DNA from: Paenibacillus marchantiophytorum
GTDB taxonomy: Bacteria > Bacillota > Bacilli > Paenibacillales > NBRC-103111
Direction: 5' to 3'
DNA: 64,000 nt
NCBI RefSeq assembly: GCF_014640555.1
Contig: NZ_BMHE01000037.1
Coordinates: forward strand, 1 to 64,000
Positions 17,085-26,094 of this stretch are shown here, piece after piece. The position numbers and the translations under genes were made by a program. The notes under the pieces were generated by a model. It worked only from the letters and a program-made list of their open reading frames with translations. It was not told the origin of the DNA and searched no databases. Position 1 is the first letter of the stretch; each line of letters starts with the position of its first letter.

Positions 17085-18101
17085 TTAGAATTTCCCCTCT
17101 CTCTCCTGAAAGTGAGTCGGTTTGTTGATCGTGCTGCCGCCATGTTGCAGCCATTCTGCGACCCAATCAAACATTTGCAGCAGGGAAACACGCGGATAAC
17201 CGAATAATTGCATGCTTTTGGAAGCATTGCTGAGCAAGGCAGTTTCGGATTCTTGACCGACAAACTGCGGTTCAATACCAAGTCGCAATCCTAATTGCTG
17301 AGCAGCATATTTGACGGAAACCGTCTCAGGACCTGTGACATTCAGGAAATTAGCCGGGCTTTGCGTCGCAAGCAGCGAACGAATGGCGATCTCATTGGCG
17401 TCTCCTTGCCAAATACAGTTAAAGTGTCCCATGGCCAAATTGATTGGACGTCCTTCTTTAATGGACTTCGCGATTTCAAGCAGTACGCCATAACGCAGGT
17501 CGATCGCGTAGTTCAATCGGTACACTAACACCGGCGTTCCATTCTTTTGACTATAGTGCTCGAATACCCGCTCACGGCCCAGACAGGACTGTCCGTACTC
17601 ACCGATTGGTGCTGGAGCAATAGCTTCATGTGCGCCTCCATAAGTCACTGGCGTAAAAGGATAAACATTTCCTGTAGAGAACACGACAATGCGTGATTGG
17701 CTGAATTTATCTGCTACACGCCCCGGTAAATAAGCATTCATAATCCATGTAAAATGTTCCTTGCCCGTCGTTCCGAACTTTGTTCCTGCCATGTAGATCA
17801 CATTTTTCACGTCTGGCAGCTCTTGCAATGCTTGATCGTTGAGCAGATCACAAGCTATGGTTTGCACGCCGTAAGACTGTAGCTCGTCTTTTAATCCTGC
17901 CTCTGAGAAACGCGAAACACCATAGACGACTTTCTTCACGCCTGCCGCCGCAATGGCATTCATAGCCAGCTTCGCAAGGCTGGGTCCCATCTTCCCGCCA
18001 ACCCCAAGAAGCATGATATCCCCGTCTAATTCCCGCATAAACGCTATTAATGCCGCTGACGGCTCCGCCATTACTTGCTCCAAATCTTCCAATGTTCTCA
18101 T
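17085..18101 (-). CDS. NAD(P)-dependent epimerase/dehydratase-like protein
   Basis: 338 aa, extended short-chain dehydrogenase fold. The dinucleotide loop is GVGGKMG (33-39), a variant of GxxGxxG; an Asp at 85 begins the adenine-side motif (CDL); FSTGNVY (141-147) supplies the Ser/Thr. The expected YxxxK reads Tyr169-GQS-Cys173, so the catalytic lysine is absent or displaced. That makes activity as a classical epimerase uncertain; an altered mechanism or binding role is possible. GAGGGG precedes the ATG. First gene of the cluster, 2 nt before the DHDPS-like gene, with a promoter and inverted repeat upstream. Confidence 0.75.
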   Translation of the reverse strand: MRTLEDLEQVMAEPSAALIAFMRELDGDIMLLGVGGKMGPSLAKLAMNAIAAAGVKKVVYGVSRFSEAGLKDELQSYGVQTIACDLLNDQALQELPDVKNVIYMAGTKFGTTGKEHFTWIMNAYLPGRVADKFSQSRIVVFSTGNVYPFTPVTYGGAHEAIAPAPIGEYGQSCLGRERVFEHYSQKNGTPVLVYRLNYAIDLRYGVLLEIAKSIKEGRPINLAMGHFNCIWQGDANEIAIRSLLATQSPANFLNVTGPETVSVKYAAQQLGLRLGIEPQFVGQESETALLSNASKSMQLFGYPRVSLLQMFDWVAEWLQHGGSTINKPTHFQEREGKF

Positions 18102-18138
18102 CCTGTCTTTCCCCTCTCACCTTCCATATTGTGCGATT

Positions 18139-18193
18139 ATGAAAAAAGTATACCGTGCCAGATATATAAAAGACAAATCTATTAATTGTCTTT
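18139..18193 (-). promoter_or_regulatory. Promoter and inverted repeat before the epimerase-lyase-serine dehydratase cluster
   Basis: Minus strand TTGTCT, 18 nt, TATACT. A perfect 8-bp inverted repeat (AAAGACAA at 18169-18176, TTGTCTTT at 18186-18193) overlaps the -35 box, a natural operator for the regulator encoded at 18280. Confidence 0.5.
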
Positions 18194-18201
18194 AAATAAA
18201 G

Positions 18202-18276
18202 GAGAAGCTCCCACGATTTCAGATGGAAATCGCTTTACAGCGAGAAAACATCCGAATGCGCAGGAGCTTCTTTTCA
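18202..18276. terminator. Long stem with nested hairpins between regulator and cluster
   Basis: GAAGCTCC (18204-18211) pairs with GGAGCTTC (18263-18270); smaller hairpins lie inside (ATTTC/GAAAT, TCGCT/AGCGA). T runs are short on both sides. Likely ends the regulator transcript. Confidence 0.5.
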
Positions 18277-18279
18277 TGG

Positions 18280-19611
18280 CTACATATTCTCCAAAAATGA
18301 AAGACGAAACAATTGCTTAGGCCTTCCTTTGGGCACTTTCACAGACCCTGCAATCGTGATCAGATCATGATCCATCCATTGCAGTAAAAGTCGATGCGTG
18401 CTGCGCACGGTTATGCCAAGAATCGTGGCTAGGTCATGCACTTCATAATCCAACTTGCTCGTCCTCGCGACAGTGGCTAATAGTCGGCTTAAATAGGCCG
18501 AAGTCATTCCCGCATCCTCGGCTTTTTTGAGAAGTTCAGGGTCTGTTACGGATAAATCGCGACTTAGTGAATCCGCCATTTCCAGCGGGCCAATTAACGT
18601 CTTGTCTTCACGAACAATGAAGCAAGTATTGCCTCCGGCTTCTTTGCACCGCCGCAGCGCCAACCTTGCATGCGTGCCCGCTTCATTCGCGCTGCGTCCG
18701 AAGCCGATGCCCATGCTTAACGACAGCCCGAGCGATTTCCAGATCTCTCTGGCCAACGGCACTGTCTTGTAACCAACCGTTTCCCGCTCGAAGATGCCTC
18801 GTGTCGTAAAGAATAAGTACTCATCGGCCCCCAGATGGGTCAAATAACCGTCCAACGATTCCACATAATCGATTAGCATCCGGTGGATATCAAGCTTAAA
18901 GCGCTGGATATCGTGTTCGGATCCTTTGAACTGCAGCCTTTTGCCGAAGTCGTCCACATTCAGCATACCGACTAGAATCTGCGCCTCCTTGCTTCGTCTC
19001 GTCTCCGTTGACAAGAGTGCCCGTTCCAGCACAACCGTAATGTTTTGATCCGTCGGCTTGATCCATTCGCACGGAATCCCTTTCTTCGTGAGTGCGTCCG
19101 CAACCTCACTCTCCGTTGTTAGAGCTGCTAGGGTGCTGCCGCTCTCATAGGCAGCGGTGTGAAACGCCACAAGCTCGTCTGCTTGCGGATAGGGCTGACC
19201 GTCATAAACCTCAAAGCTGGCTGGCGCCTCGCCGATTTCGGCGACGATCCTTCCCACAGCAGAGGCCGTGAAGGAATCAATGCTGTAGATGGCTGGCTTC
19301 GAGTCATGCCAGCGCCCGCTTTTGAGACGATAAAGCGCACTGAATAAACCTGTATCCGTTAGTGGAATCACATGCACGGGCAGCGGGGTAACCACTTGCT
19401 CCTTCACCCTACGGTACAGTGTAGGGCCGGTAATCAGGAGCACCTCGACCTTCGTCAACAGTTCTTCCGCAGCGGCTGGCGCTTCCTCCACCGAACATAT
19501 TCGCGCCACAGGATGAAAGGAAGGAAATGACGAGGTGATGACATGCAGCACCTTGTTCACCAACGCTTCCGGTCCAAGAATCCCGATCGCGATCCGATTG
19601 GCAATATCCAT
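18280..19611 (-). CDS. Regulator with cyclase-like domain and C-terminal winged helix
   Basis: 443 aa, cytoplasmic. Residues 1-190 look like an alpha/beta sensor domain (IAIGILGPEALVNKVL at the start). Residues about 210-345 resemble a GGDEF/GTP-cyclohydrolase-III-like cyclase fold (ILVGMLNVDDFG, LTHLGADEYLFF, LSLSMGIGFGRS) without a GGDEF signature. Residues 375-443 form a winged helix (HDLATILGITVRSTHRLLLQ and KVPKGRPKQLFRLS). AAGGAG precedes the ATG. It is encoded just upstream of the epimerase cluster, same strand, separated by a hairpin and a promoter with an inverted repeat, so it probably controls that cluster. The domain mix is uncommon; nucleotide binding by the middle domain is inference. 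Confidence 0.7.
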   Translation of the reverse strand: MDIANRIAIGILGPEALVNKVLHVITSSFPSFHPVARICSVEEAPAAAEELLTKVEVLLITGPTLYRRVKEQVVTPLPVHVIPLTDTGLFSALYRLKSGRWHDSKPAIYSIDSFTASAVGRIVAEIGEAPASFEVYDGQPYPQADELVAFHTAAYESGSTLAALTTESEVADALTKKGIPCEWIKPTDQNITVVLERALLSTETRRSKEAQILVGMLNVDDFGKRLQFKGSEHDIQRFKLDIHRMLIDYVESLDGYLTHLGADEYLFFTTRGIFERETVGYKTVPLAREIWKSLGLSLSMGIGFGRSANEAGTHARLALRRCKEAGGNTCFIVREDKTLIGPLEMADSLSRDLSVTDPELLKKAEDAGMTSAYLSRLLATVARTSKLDYEVHDLATILGITVRSTHRLLLQWMDHDLITIAGSVKVPKGRPKQLFRLSFLENM

Positions 19612-19748
19612 AACAGGCTGACTCCTTTAAGTGGTTAGTGACCCCATTATAACCACATGCTGCCCAGATGGACAAGGGATTTACCCTATTCACATGTTAT
19701 ACGCTATCCCCACCATCTATCTGACTCCATCAACAGGAGTGCTAGCAT

Positions 19749-20717
19749 GGACGTGCGGCGGCACGTCCAATGTCTAAAGAACGCCTCACGTTGTTGATTG
19801 GATTAATCCAATCCAACAGCCGTATAGGTGGTTATTTTCGCATCTACATTGGATTTATCCAATGGTATCTGATAAAAGACGCCAAATAGGCGGCATATTT
19901 TAGGATTCCAATGGATAAATCCAATCCAACAGCCCGATGGGGGGCCAAATTCACGATTACATTGGATTTATCCAATGTAATAAGATTCCTCCTGTTAGTC
20001 TGGTAAGGAATCTTGAAGTTAGCTAGTTTAGACAGATGGTTGGGAGAACGCTGAGAGTAGCTGCAAAGGAAAGTAGCTGAAATATCTGGACTGTGCGTCG
20101 GCACGTCCAATGTCTAAAGATCGCCTCACGTTGTTGATTGGATAAATCCAATCAAACAGCCGTATAGGTGGTTATTTTCGCATCTACATTGGATTTATCC
20201 AATGGTATCTGATAAAAGACGCCAAATAGGCGGCAGATTTGAGGATTTCAATGGATAAATCCAATCCAACAGCCCGATGGGCGGCCAATTTCACGATTAC
20301 ATTGGATTTATCCAATGTAACAAGATTCCTCCTGTTAGTCTCGTACGGAATCTTGAAGTTAGCTAGTTTAGACAGATGGTTGGGAGAACGCTGAGAGTAG
20401 CTGCAAAGGAAAGTAGCTGAAATACCTGGACTGTGCGTCGGCACGTCCAATGTCTAAAGATCGCCTCACGCTGTTGATTGGATAAATCCAATGGTATCTG
20501 ATAAAAGACGCCATATAGGCCACAGATTTGAGGATTTCAATGGATAAATCCAATCCAACAGCCCGATGGGCGGCCAATTTCACGATTACATTGGATTTAT
20601 CCAATGTAATAAGATTCCTCCTGTTAGTCTGGTACGGAATCTTGAAGATAGATGTTTGGGAGAACGCTGAGAGTAGTTGCAAGGGAAAGTAGCTGAAATA
20701 CCTGGACTGTGCGGTGG
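19749..20717. repeat. Three tandem copies of a 340-bp palindrome-rich unit (family R3)
   Basis: Anchors GCACGTCCAATGTCTAAAGA recur at 19761, 20101 and 20441, an exact 340-bp period; the third unit ends at 20717 after only 276 bp. Units 1 and 2 are nearly identical. Each unit carries four near-palindromes of the form ATTGGATAAATCCAAT or ATTGGATTTATCCAAT, alternating in direction. Unit borders form hairpins (GGACGTGC / GCACGTCC at 19749-19768). The third unit has lost about 64 bp between two of the palindromes. Its end sequence (minus: TCTCCCAACCATCTATCTAA-like) reappears singly at 25345, 48000, 55070 and 55260. Open frames across the units are repeated shadows. Confidence 0.85.
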
Positions 20718-20732
20718 CACGTCCAAGCTTGA

Positions 20733-20770
20733 AGGGAACTACACTAAGATCCTCTATTTGTCGCAAATCT
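20733..20770. repeat. Fragment of R1-type module
   Basis: GAAGGGAACTACACTAAGAT followed by CCTCTATTTGT matches a single inverted R1 module, at the edge of the 340-bp array. Confidence 0.4.
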
Positions 20771-20839
20771 TGGGAGACTGCTATCTCCTACACCTATCTA
20801 TTGCCGCGGTACCGCGGTCGACATTAACAAAACTGGCAA

Positions 20840-20873
20840 CAAAAAGAGCCAAACAGCTTGGGCTGTCTGGCTC
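20840..20873 (-). terminator. Terminator of the aldo/keto reductase-hydrolase operon
   Basis: Minus strand GAGCCAGACAGC / GCTGTTTGGCTC with CCAA loop followed by TTTTTG. Confidence 0.9.
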
Positions 20874-20888
20874 ACTCATCCCTACTCG

Positions 20889-21710
20889 CTAGCGATCAGC
20901 CAGCACACCACGAAGAAACTTCAGCGTCCGCTCATAAGCATCCTTGGCGGATGCAGCATGGTAGCTTGGACGCGTGTCATTGAAGAACGCATGCTGAGCA
21001 GCTGGGTAAATGTAGTACTCGAAGGATTTGTCCGCGGCTTCCGCTTGCTCCGCAAAGCCTGGGATTTGCTCCGAAATCCGCGTATCGAGCTCGCCATAAA
21101 GTCCCAGCAGCGGCGCTTTGATGTTCGCTAGCAGCTCTGGCGATGGCGGATTGCCATAAAAAATGACTCCGCCGCGAAGCGCCGGGTCATGGCCCGCAAG
21201 CGCGGCTGACAGCGCGCCGCCCAAACAGAATCCGACCGAGGCCACGCCCTGGCCCTGCGTCGGCTCATACTCATCGCGCAGAAATTGCGATGTCGTCTGC
21301 AACTGCTGGACGAAGTCGCTCCATCTCGTCTGCAAATTAAGGAGAAGATTCAGCGTCTCGGTGATTTGGATCTGCTCCGCTTCCGGATATCCAGCCAGCG
21401 CCTCTGCCCGCTCCTCGGGATTTCGCCATGCAGATGAAGGAATGGCATTCAGAAACGCCTGTGCAGCGGCTACACGAGGCGCTTCAAGAACCGCTTCCCT
21501 CGACTGATTGCGGGAAAATAAATCAGGAGCAAAAGCCACAAACCCCGCTTCTGCAAATCTCCTAGTTACGTCCTGGATGTGTGCATCCAAACCCCAGATT
21601 TCCTGAATAATGATCACGGCAGGAAGCGGACCAGCCACATCCTCCGGTCTCGCCACATATCCTGTATATGCTCCTTGTCCATAATGAACCCATTCTGACA
21701 CAACGCTCAT
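20889..21710 (-). CDS. Dienelactone hydrolase family protein
   Basis: 273 aa from ATG 21710, with AGGAGG 8 nt upstream; a TTG two codons earlier is less likely. Alpha/beta hydrolase fold with the family triad: nucleophile Cys in GFCLGG, Asp in GELDTRI, His in AQHAFFND. The N-terminal segment VIIIQEIWGLDAHIQDVTRR is diagnostic. Family members open lactones such as dienelactone or act as broad carboxylesterases in the cytoplasm; the substrate here is unknown. It follows the aldo/keto reductase gene by about 28 nt and shares its terminator, suggesting joint handling of a reactive carbonyl or lactone. Confidence 0.88.
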   Translation of the reverse strand: MSVVSEWVHYGQGAYTGYVARPEDVAGPLPAVIIIQEIWGLDAHIQDVTRRFAEAGFVAFAPDLFSRNQSREAVLEAPRVAAAQAFLNAIPSSAWRNPEERAEALAGYPEAEQIQITETLNLLLNLQTRWSDFVQQLQTTSQFLRDEYEPTQGQGVASVGFCLGGALSAALAGHDPALRGGVIFYGNPPSPELLANIKAPLLGLYGELDTRISEQIPGFAEQAEAADKSFEYYIYPAAQHAFFNDTRPSYHAASAKDAYERTLKFLRGVLADR

Positions 21711-21738
21711 GATCAATTCCTCCTATGTTCGACTGCCT

Positions 21739-22740
21739 TTATTTGCCTACAAGTTCCACATGCGCTTGACGCGTAATTGCATCAATCTCATTCAATTCTT
21801 CCACATTTAATCTTTCATGAGCTGTCGGCCACGCGTCCGTAATATGATGAGGCTTCGACGCCCCCAGAATAGCCGAGGTAATGCCTGGTCTGCTCAGCAC
21901 CCAGCTAAGCGCCAACTGTGGCAGGGTCCGATTTTTCCGCGCAGCAATTGGCTTCAATCGCTCTACAATGCGGAAATGATGCTCCTGCTCCAGCAAGGTC
22001 TGAATCCGTTTTTCACCGAAAGCGCCTCTTGTACCGGCCGGCGGCTGCTCGCCATAAGCATATTTGCCTGTCAAAAGACCTCGGCCGAGCGGACTATAGA
22101 CAATAACGCCCACGCCTTCCGAAATGGCAAATGGCAGCAGTTCCTGTTCAATGCCGCGCGTGATAATGCTGTATTCCGGCTGAACGCTTTGGAACCGCTC
22201 CAAGTGCAATTGCGCGGAGATTCCGTGCGCTTTGGCAATTTGCCAAGCTGCATAATTGGATGCGCCGATGTAACGGACTTTCCCCGAGCGAACCAGATCG
22301 TCCAGTGCACGCAGACTTTCTTCAAGCGGAGTCTGCTCATCAAAACGATGAACTTGGTACAAGTCTATGTAATCGGTCTTTAATCTTTGCAAACTGTTAT
22401 CAATCGCCCGATGGATATGATAGCGGCTTTGTCCAGCATCATTAATGCCCAGCCCGACACGTCCATGGACCTTCGTTGCCAGAACGATCTGATGCCTGCG
22501 CGCGCCAAGCAAATTACCGAGAATCGTCTCGGATTCTCCCGTCTCAAGCGGATTATCCTTATCCATGCCCGAGCCGTAGACATCTGCCGTATCCACCAAA
22601 TTAATACCGGCCTCAAGCGCTGCATCCAACACTTCAGCCGATTCTTTCTCACTGATCCAGCGGCCAAAGGCCATGGTCCCCAAACTCACTTCAGATACTT
22701 GCAATCCCGTTCTGCCTAATGTTCGAAAGCCAATACTCAT
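21739..22740 (-). CDS. Aldo/keto reductase
   Basis: 333 aa with the tetrad Asp50 and Tyr55 (LVDTADVYG), Lys90 (LATK) and His131 (YQVH). It is similar in plan to the reductase at 2218, including the LGRTGLQVSEVSLGTMAFG start, but with an insertion around residues 58-70. NADPH-dependent oxidoreductase of unknown substrate. Start ATG 22740 with AGGGAGA upstream; first gene of a two-gene operon with the dienelactone hydrolase. Confidence 0.87.
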   Translation of the reverse strand: MSIGFRTLGRTGLQVSEVSLGTMAFGRWISEKESAEVLDAALEAGINLVDTADVYGSGMDKDNPLETGESETILGNLLGARRHQIVLATKVHGRVGLGINDAGQSRYHIHRAIDNSLQRLKTDYIDLYQVHRFDEQTPLEESLRALDDLVRSGKVRYIGASNYAAWQIAKAHGISAQLHLERFQSVQPEYSIITRGIEQELLPFAISEGVGVIVYSPLGRGLLTGKYAYGEQPPAGTRGAFGEKRIQTLLEQEHHFRIVERLKPIAARKNRTLPQLALSWVLSRPGITSAILGASKPHHITDAWPTAHERLNVEELNEIDAITRQAHVELVGK

Positions 22741-22960
22741 ACCATCATCTCCCTAATCTTGCTATTCATACTTACAAAATAATCTAGGATAAGTACCGAC
22801 TCCAGGAAAGACAAAAAAACGAAGCAGCACTTCTTTTGAAGCACGTCTCCGTTGATACGGTAGAACAATCGATATCACATATACGTTTCATTGCCAAGTT
22901 CTCAATGCCAAGTCATTCACTTGGATTAAACTCATCGTATCACCCCGGCATAAACACGTC

Positions 22961-22995
22961 AAGCCATGCCCACGGATATCCGAGCAGCATGGCTT
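22961..22995. terminator. Inverted repeat after ecsB-like gene
   Basis: AAGCCATGC / GCATGGCTT arms around an inner CGGATATCCG palindrome, 8 nt from the ecsB-like stop codon. No T run, so termination is uncertain. The rest of 22741-22960 holds nothing I recognise. Confidence 0.4.
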
Positions 22996-23002
22996 TGGTC
23001 GT

Positions 23003-24223
23003 TTAATACCAACTTGTAAATACCGATGATGTCCCATAAGCAAGCGGAATGGCAGCCCCGATCATCAGCAGCGGCCCCCACCAAGTAAAGAATGAAATGC
23101 CGGCGAATAAGCTGATTAATACAATGGCTGGCAGCACTAGTACGGGAATTGCTGTTTGCAGCGCTTGATGCTTATCGGTGTCCTGTATTGGAAAAAGGGT
23201 CAAAAACGGCGCTCTTAATTCATCTTTGCAAAAGGATTTCCGCCAGAAGACCAGCAAACAAGCGGCGATTATCCAAACAATGATTTTAATCGCACCAGGC
23301 AGAGCAAACATAGCCCCGCTAAGCACAACAACGAATTGGAGCGTCTGTTTCCACTGCGTGCCACTTCTATAAAAGGATTTGGTCAACAAATCAGCAAGCC
23401 CGTTGCCGGCCCCTTTTCCCTTGAACAAGCGCTGTGATCTGGCAAAAAACAGCGGATACTTCCGCGTTGGTTTTCTTTTCTTCTCCAGTACACGGATTAA
23501 CATTAACGAGACGATTCGCATCCGCGCATCACGTTCTCTGGCAATGTCCGCGAAGAAGGTCCCTTTTTCTTGCAAACGAGCTCGGGTTAAGAAAACAAAC
23601 AAGACTACTAGCAAAAGAATCGCAACCCAATTGTACAAGGCGTGATCTGCCTCTTTGACGATAAACTGGTACATAAAAAATGCGCCTGCAAAAATGACGA
23701 TTCGCAACAGCCACAGTACAATCCCGTAGAACCGCAATGCGAGCAATTGACGCATCAAACCAAAGTTAAGCTTTAACACATAGGTTAGCAGCCAGAAAGC
23801 AATCACTTGCGTCACGCTGTAGGCATAGCTTTGCATCAACAGCGGAAGAAAAACAAGGATCAACAAAAGTGTTGTTAAGCCCTGCAAAACCAAAGAATAC
23901 CTGTAGCCAAGCACCATCAGATGATGAAACCACGTCTGGTTCTGCCTCAGAAAGAGCTGATCGCCTTCCTCCACAAAATATCGAATCGTGCCCAGCCAAG
24001 TAAACAGATAGAAGACCACAGCCACAACCATTGGGGTTATCCAACTAAACCAATCAGGCTGCTTCACCCACCATGAATAATACTGATACCCAGCCACAAT
24101 GATCAGCGGAATAACAAAATAAATCGCTATGATCCAATCCACTGCCATCCGCAAAGCTTTATATTGAAAGTACCAATCCGAACGAACTCTTCGCGTAAAT
24201 AGCTGAAAGCTGCTGTTCAACAA
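23003..24223 (-). CDS. ecsB: ABC transporter permease, EcsB family
   Basis: 406 aa from TTG 24223, which has AAAGGAGG 7 nt upstream; the ATG at 24241 overlaps the ecsA stop (ATGA) but has no ribosome binding site. About eight to nine hydrophobic segments, with the sequence LFTRRVRSDWYFQYKALRMA near the start. Membrane partner of the ATPase encoded just upstream. In Bacillus EcsAB affects protein secretion, intramembrane proteolysis, competence and sporulation through a still unclear substrate. Confidence 0.8.
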   Translation of the reverse strand: MLNSSFQLFTRRVRSDWYFQYKALRMAVDWIIAIYFVIPLIIVAGYQYYSWWVKQPDWFSWITPMVVAVVFYLFTWLGTIRYFVEEGDQLFLRQNQTWFHHLMVLGYRYSLVLQGLTTLLLILVFLPLLMQSYAYSVTQVIAFWLLTYVLKLNFGLMRQLLALRFYGIVLWLLRIVIFAGAFFMYQFIVKEADHALYNWVAILLLVVLFVFLTRARLQEKGTFFADIARERDARMRIVSLMLIRVLEKKRKPTRKYPLFFARSQRLFKGKGAGNGLADLLTKSFYRSGTQWKQTLQFVVVLSGAMFALPGAIKIIVWIIAACLLVFWRKSFCKDELRAPFLTLFPIQDTDKHQALQTAIPVLVLPAIVLISLFAGISFFTWWGPLLMIGAAIPLAYGTSSVFTSWY

Positions 24224-24237
24224 TGCGCTCCCTCCTT

Positions 24238-24951
24238 TCATAATAAGGAATGGAAGCAGTCGAAGAGCGGCGCTTCCGGCATGCCGCATTGTTGTTGAAT
24301 ATCCTGCAACGTTCCATTGGCGACCAATCGTCCGCCTGATAGGAGCACAAACGATGTACAGATGCGTTCTGCCGTATCTAATACATGTGTACTCATTAGA
24401 ATTCCTGCGCCGCGCTTGCGTTCTTCATCCAGCATCCCCAAGAAATCTTTGATTGCCTTAGGGTCCAGACCGATGAAGGGCTCGTCCACAATATACACAT
24501 CAGGCTTATTCAAAAATCCGAGGATCAGCATAATTTTCTGCTGCATCCCTTTGGAGAATTTCCCAGGTAATTGGTGCTTCTCATCCAGCAGTCGAAAACG
24601 ATGCAAGAGATCATCCGCGCGCTCAAGGAATACCGTACGATCCAGTTCATAGACGGAAGCCGCGAATTCCATATGCTCCCATAATGTCAATTCATCGTAC
24701 AGAATCGGATGCTCGGGAATGTAGGCATAACTTTTGCGTTCACCCATAAAGGAGATTTCCCCTTTAAAATCCTTCAACAAACCTAGGATACTCTTAATCG
24801 TCGTACTCTTTCCTGCTCCATTGGGACCCAATAAACCGACCAGTTCCCCTTGCTTCACATCAAAATGAATCTGTTTAATGGTATCAGGCTGTTCCTCATA
24901 CCCAGCTTGATCAATATGTACTTGTAAAACAGCTAATCGTTCATCTGACAC
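24238..24951 (-). CDS. ecsA: ABC transporter ATP-binding protein, EcsA family
   Basis: 237 aa. Walker A GPNGAGKST (about 39-47), signature FSKGMQQK, Walker B VYIVDEPFIGLD and switch His in MSTHVLDTAERIC are all intact. The stretch YAYIPEHPILYDELTLWEHM is characteristic of EcsA. GTG start at 24951 behind AAGGCGAAAG. Stop codon overlaps the first possible start of the permease gene. Confidence 0.87.
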   Translation of the reverse strand: MSDERLAVLQVHIDQAGYEEQPDTIKQIHFDVKQGELVGLLGPNGAGKSTTIKSILGLLKDFKGEISFMGERKSYAYIPEHPILYDELTLWEHMEFAASVYELDRTVFLERADDLLHRFRLLDEKHQLPGKFSKGMQQKIMLILGFLNKPDVYIVDEPFIGLDPKAIKDFLGMLDEERKRGAGILMSTHVLDTAERICTSFVLLSGGRLVANGTLQDIQQQCGMPEAPLFDCFHSLL

Positions 24952-25032
24952 TTACTTTCGCCTTCCCTTCTGCCCATCGCTTACCTCATCATATAGCACG
25001 GATCACGAATTTCCAACATCATCTTTTCAGCA

Positions 25033-25150
25033 TCATTTATGAGCGGCTTTGTATTGATCCATATACTCCTTCAGGATTGAACTGCCCACGCCTTTGGACC
25101 AAGCATCAATTTGGTTCTGTACGCCCAAAAGGAAATTATGCAAACAGCAA
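25033..25150 (-). pseudogene. C-terminal scrap of an ABC solute-binding protein
   Basis: Minus frame ending at TGA 25033 reads LHNFLLGVQNQIDAWSKGVG then SSILKEYMDQYKAAHK, which resembles the last 30-40 residues of family-1 sugar-binding lipoproteins. No upstream coding remains; the similarity stops where R1 copy E begins at about 25150. Resemblance is by eye and short. Confidence 0.4.
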
Positions 25151-25225
25151 AATAGCGCCTTGTAGTTCCCTCAACTTAGCGATATGGACACTTTTGGCCA
25201 GAATAACGGCTTGTAGTTCTCTTAC
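25150..25225. repeat. R1, right half only (copy E)
   Basis: Two direct modules (AAATAGCGCCTTGTAGTTCC at 25154 and ATAACGGCTTGTAGTTCTCT at about 25200) with the spacer GGACACTTTTGGCCAGAAT as in copies B and D. The inverted half is missing and replaced by the binding-protein scrap. Confidence 0.6.
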
Positions 25226-25277
25226 CTCCGCGCATCACCCCCTCCCTGGTGGGGTCTCAAAGTCCCAACATATATAA

Positions 25278-25319
25278 GCAAAAGACCGTCAGGGAATTCT
25301 CACCCTGGCGGTCTTTTGC
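25278..25319. terminator. Strong bidirectional hairpin
   Basis: GCAAAAGACCGTCAGGG pairs with CCCTGGCGGTCTTTTGC around AATTCTCA (one G-U pair); A/T flanks give U runs in both directions. Serves the GNAT gene on the minus strand. Confidence 0.85.
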
Positions 25320-25344
25320 TTGTAACCTCTATTCTAGCAGCCTC

Positions 25345-25445
25345 ACTTCTCCGATGGTTTGCTGCCGCACCGTCGAATCCATCAGCTACTTTTCCAATCG
25401 CCAACTCTCCGTGTTCTCCCAACCATCTATCCAATTCCACCACCA
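25345..25445. repeat. R3 end fragment
   Basis: GCTGCCGCACCGTC, then CAGCTACTTTTCCAATCGCC and TTCTCCCAACCATCTATCCA match the ends of the 340-bp units at 19749-20717 (opposite orientation) and the fragments at 47985 and 55060. Confidence 0.55.
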
Positions 25446-25475
25446 GTAGCTTATCGGCTTGCGCGTGGTTCCAGC

Positions 25476-25979
25476 TTATACTTGCTTCTCATATAAGCTC
25501 CCTAACCAGCTATGCTCTCCCGCATGCAATTCATAGGTGCCGATGTAAGTGAACTCCTGTTTGCGATAATAAGTATTCAGCACCTCATTGGTAGCCATGC
25601 AATCCAGTCTTACGTACTTTTTGTTGTGAGACTTCACATAATCTTCAATCCACTTGAGCAAATATTCACCGTATTTGTGTCCTGCCTTTGTTCGGCGAAC
25701 CACAAATCTGTGCAAATAACCGGACTCTTCATTATGCAAATCTCCCCACACGCGAGGATCAGACCATTGCAGAGCGAAGCTGCCTACATATTCCCCTTTA
25801 TGCTTAGCCAGAAAAATCTGTCTATCCTCAAAATAAGCCAGCACGACATCACGATTAAAATGTTCAGGACGCCATTGATTAATGCCTTTGGACAGCATCC
25901 AATGCGCAGCTTCCAGCCATAAGGCCAACACGTCATCCACTTGTGCGGGGGAAGCCTCCACGATTTCTACATCTTCCAA
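25476..25979 (-). CDS. GNAT-family N-acetyltransferase
   Basis: 167 aa. Acetyl-CoA-binding motif A is visible in YLHRFVVRRTKAGHKYGEYLLKWIEDYV (about 88-115), with the following VRLDCMATNEVLNTYYRKQEF typical of the fold. Substrate unknown; could acetylate a small amine or protein N-terminus. The likely start is the TTG at 25979, with GGGAGTG 8 nt upstream; no ATG is well placed. Stands alone, followed by repeat R3 and a terminator. Confidence 0.83.
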   Translation of the reverse strand: MEDVEIVEASPAQVDDVLALWLEAAHWMLSKGINQWRPEHFNRDVVLAYFEDRQIFLAKHKGEYVGSFALQWSDPRVWGDLHNEESGYLHRFVVRRTKAGHKYGEYLLKWIEDYVKSHNKKYVRLDCMATNEVLNTYYRKQEFTYIGTYELHAGEHSWLGSLYEKQV

Positions 25980-26094
25980 TTGTGTAACACTCCCGACGAT
26001 TCAAAGTAACATTATCCCGATATATTAACTGGGTATATGTTCGTATATGAATCTAACTTTACCATCCCCTACTTTTCGCTGTCAATCCATCGCT

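Noticed and set aside
18139..18160. Sigma-54 promoter (TGGCACG) before the epimerase gene
   Set aside because: The second GC element at the right distance is missing and the neighbouring regulator has no AAA+ domain.
19749..20717. CRISPR array
   Set aside because: Repeats are 340 bp and contiguous, with no unique spacers and no cas genes nearby.
19844..20766. Three similar minus-strand ORFs of 88, 88 and 132 aa across the 340-bp repeats
   Set aside because: They exist only because the unit is repeated; no ribosome binding site, no gene-like composition, and they read through the palindromes.
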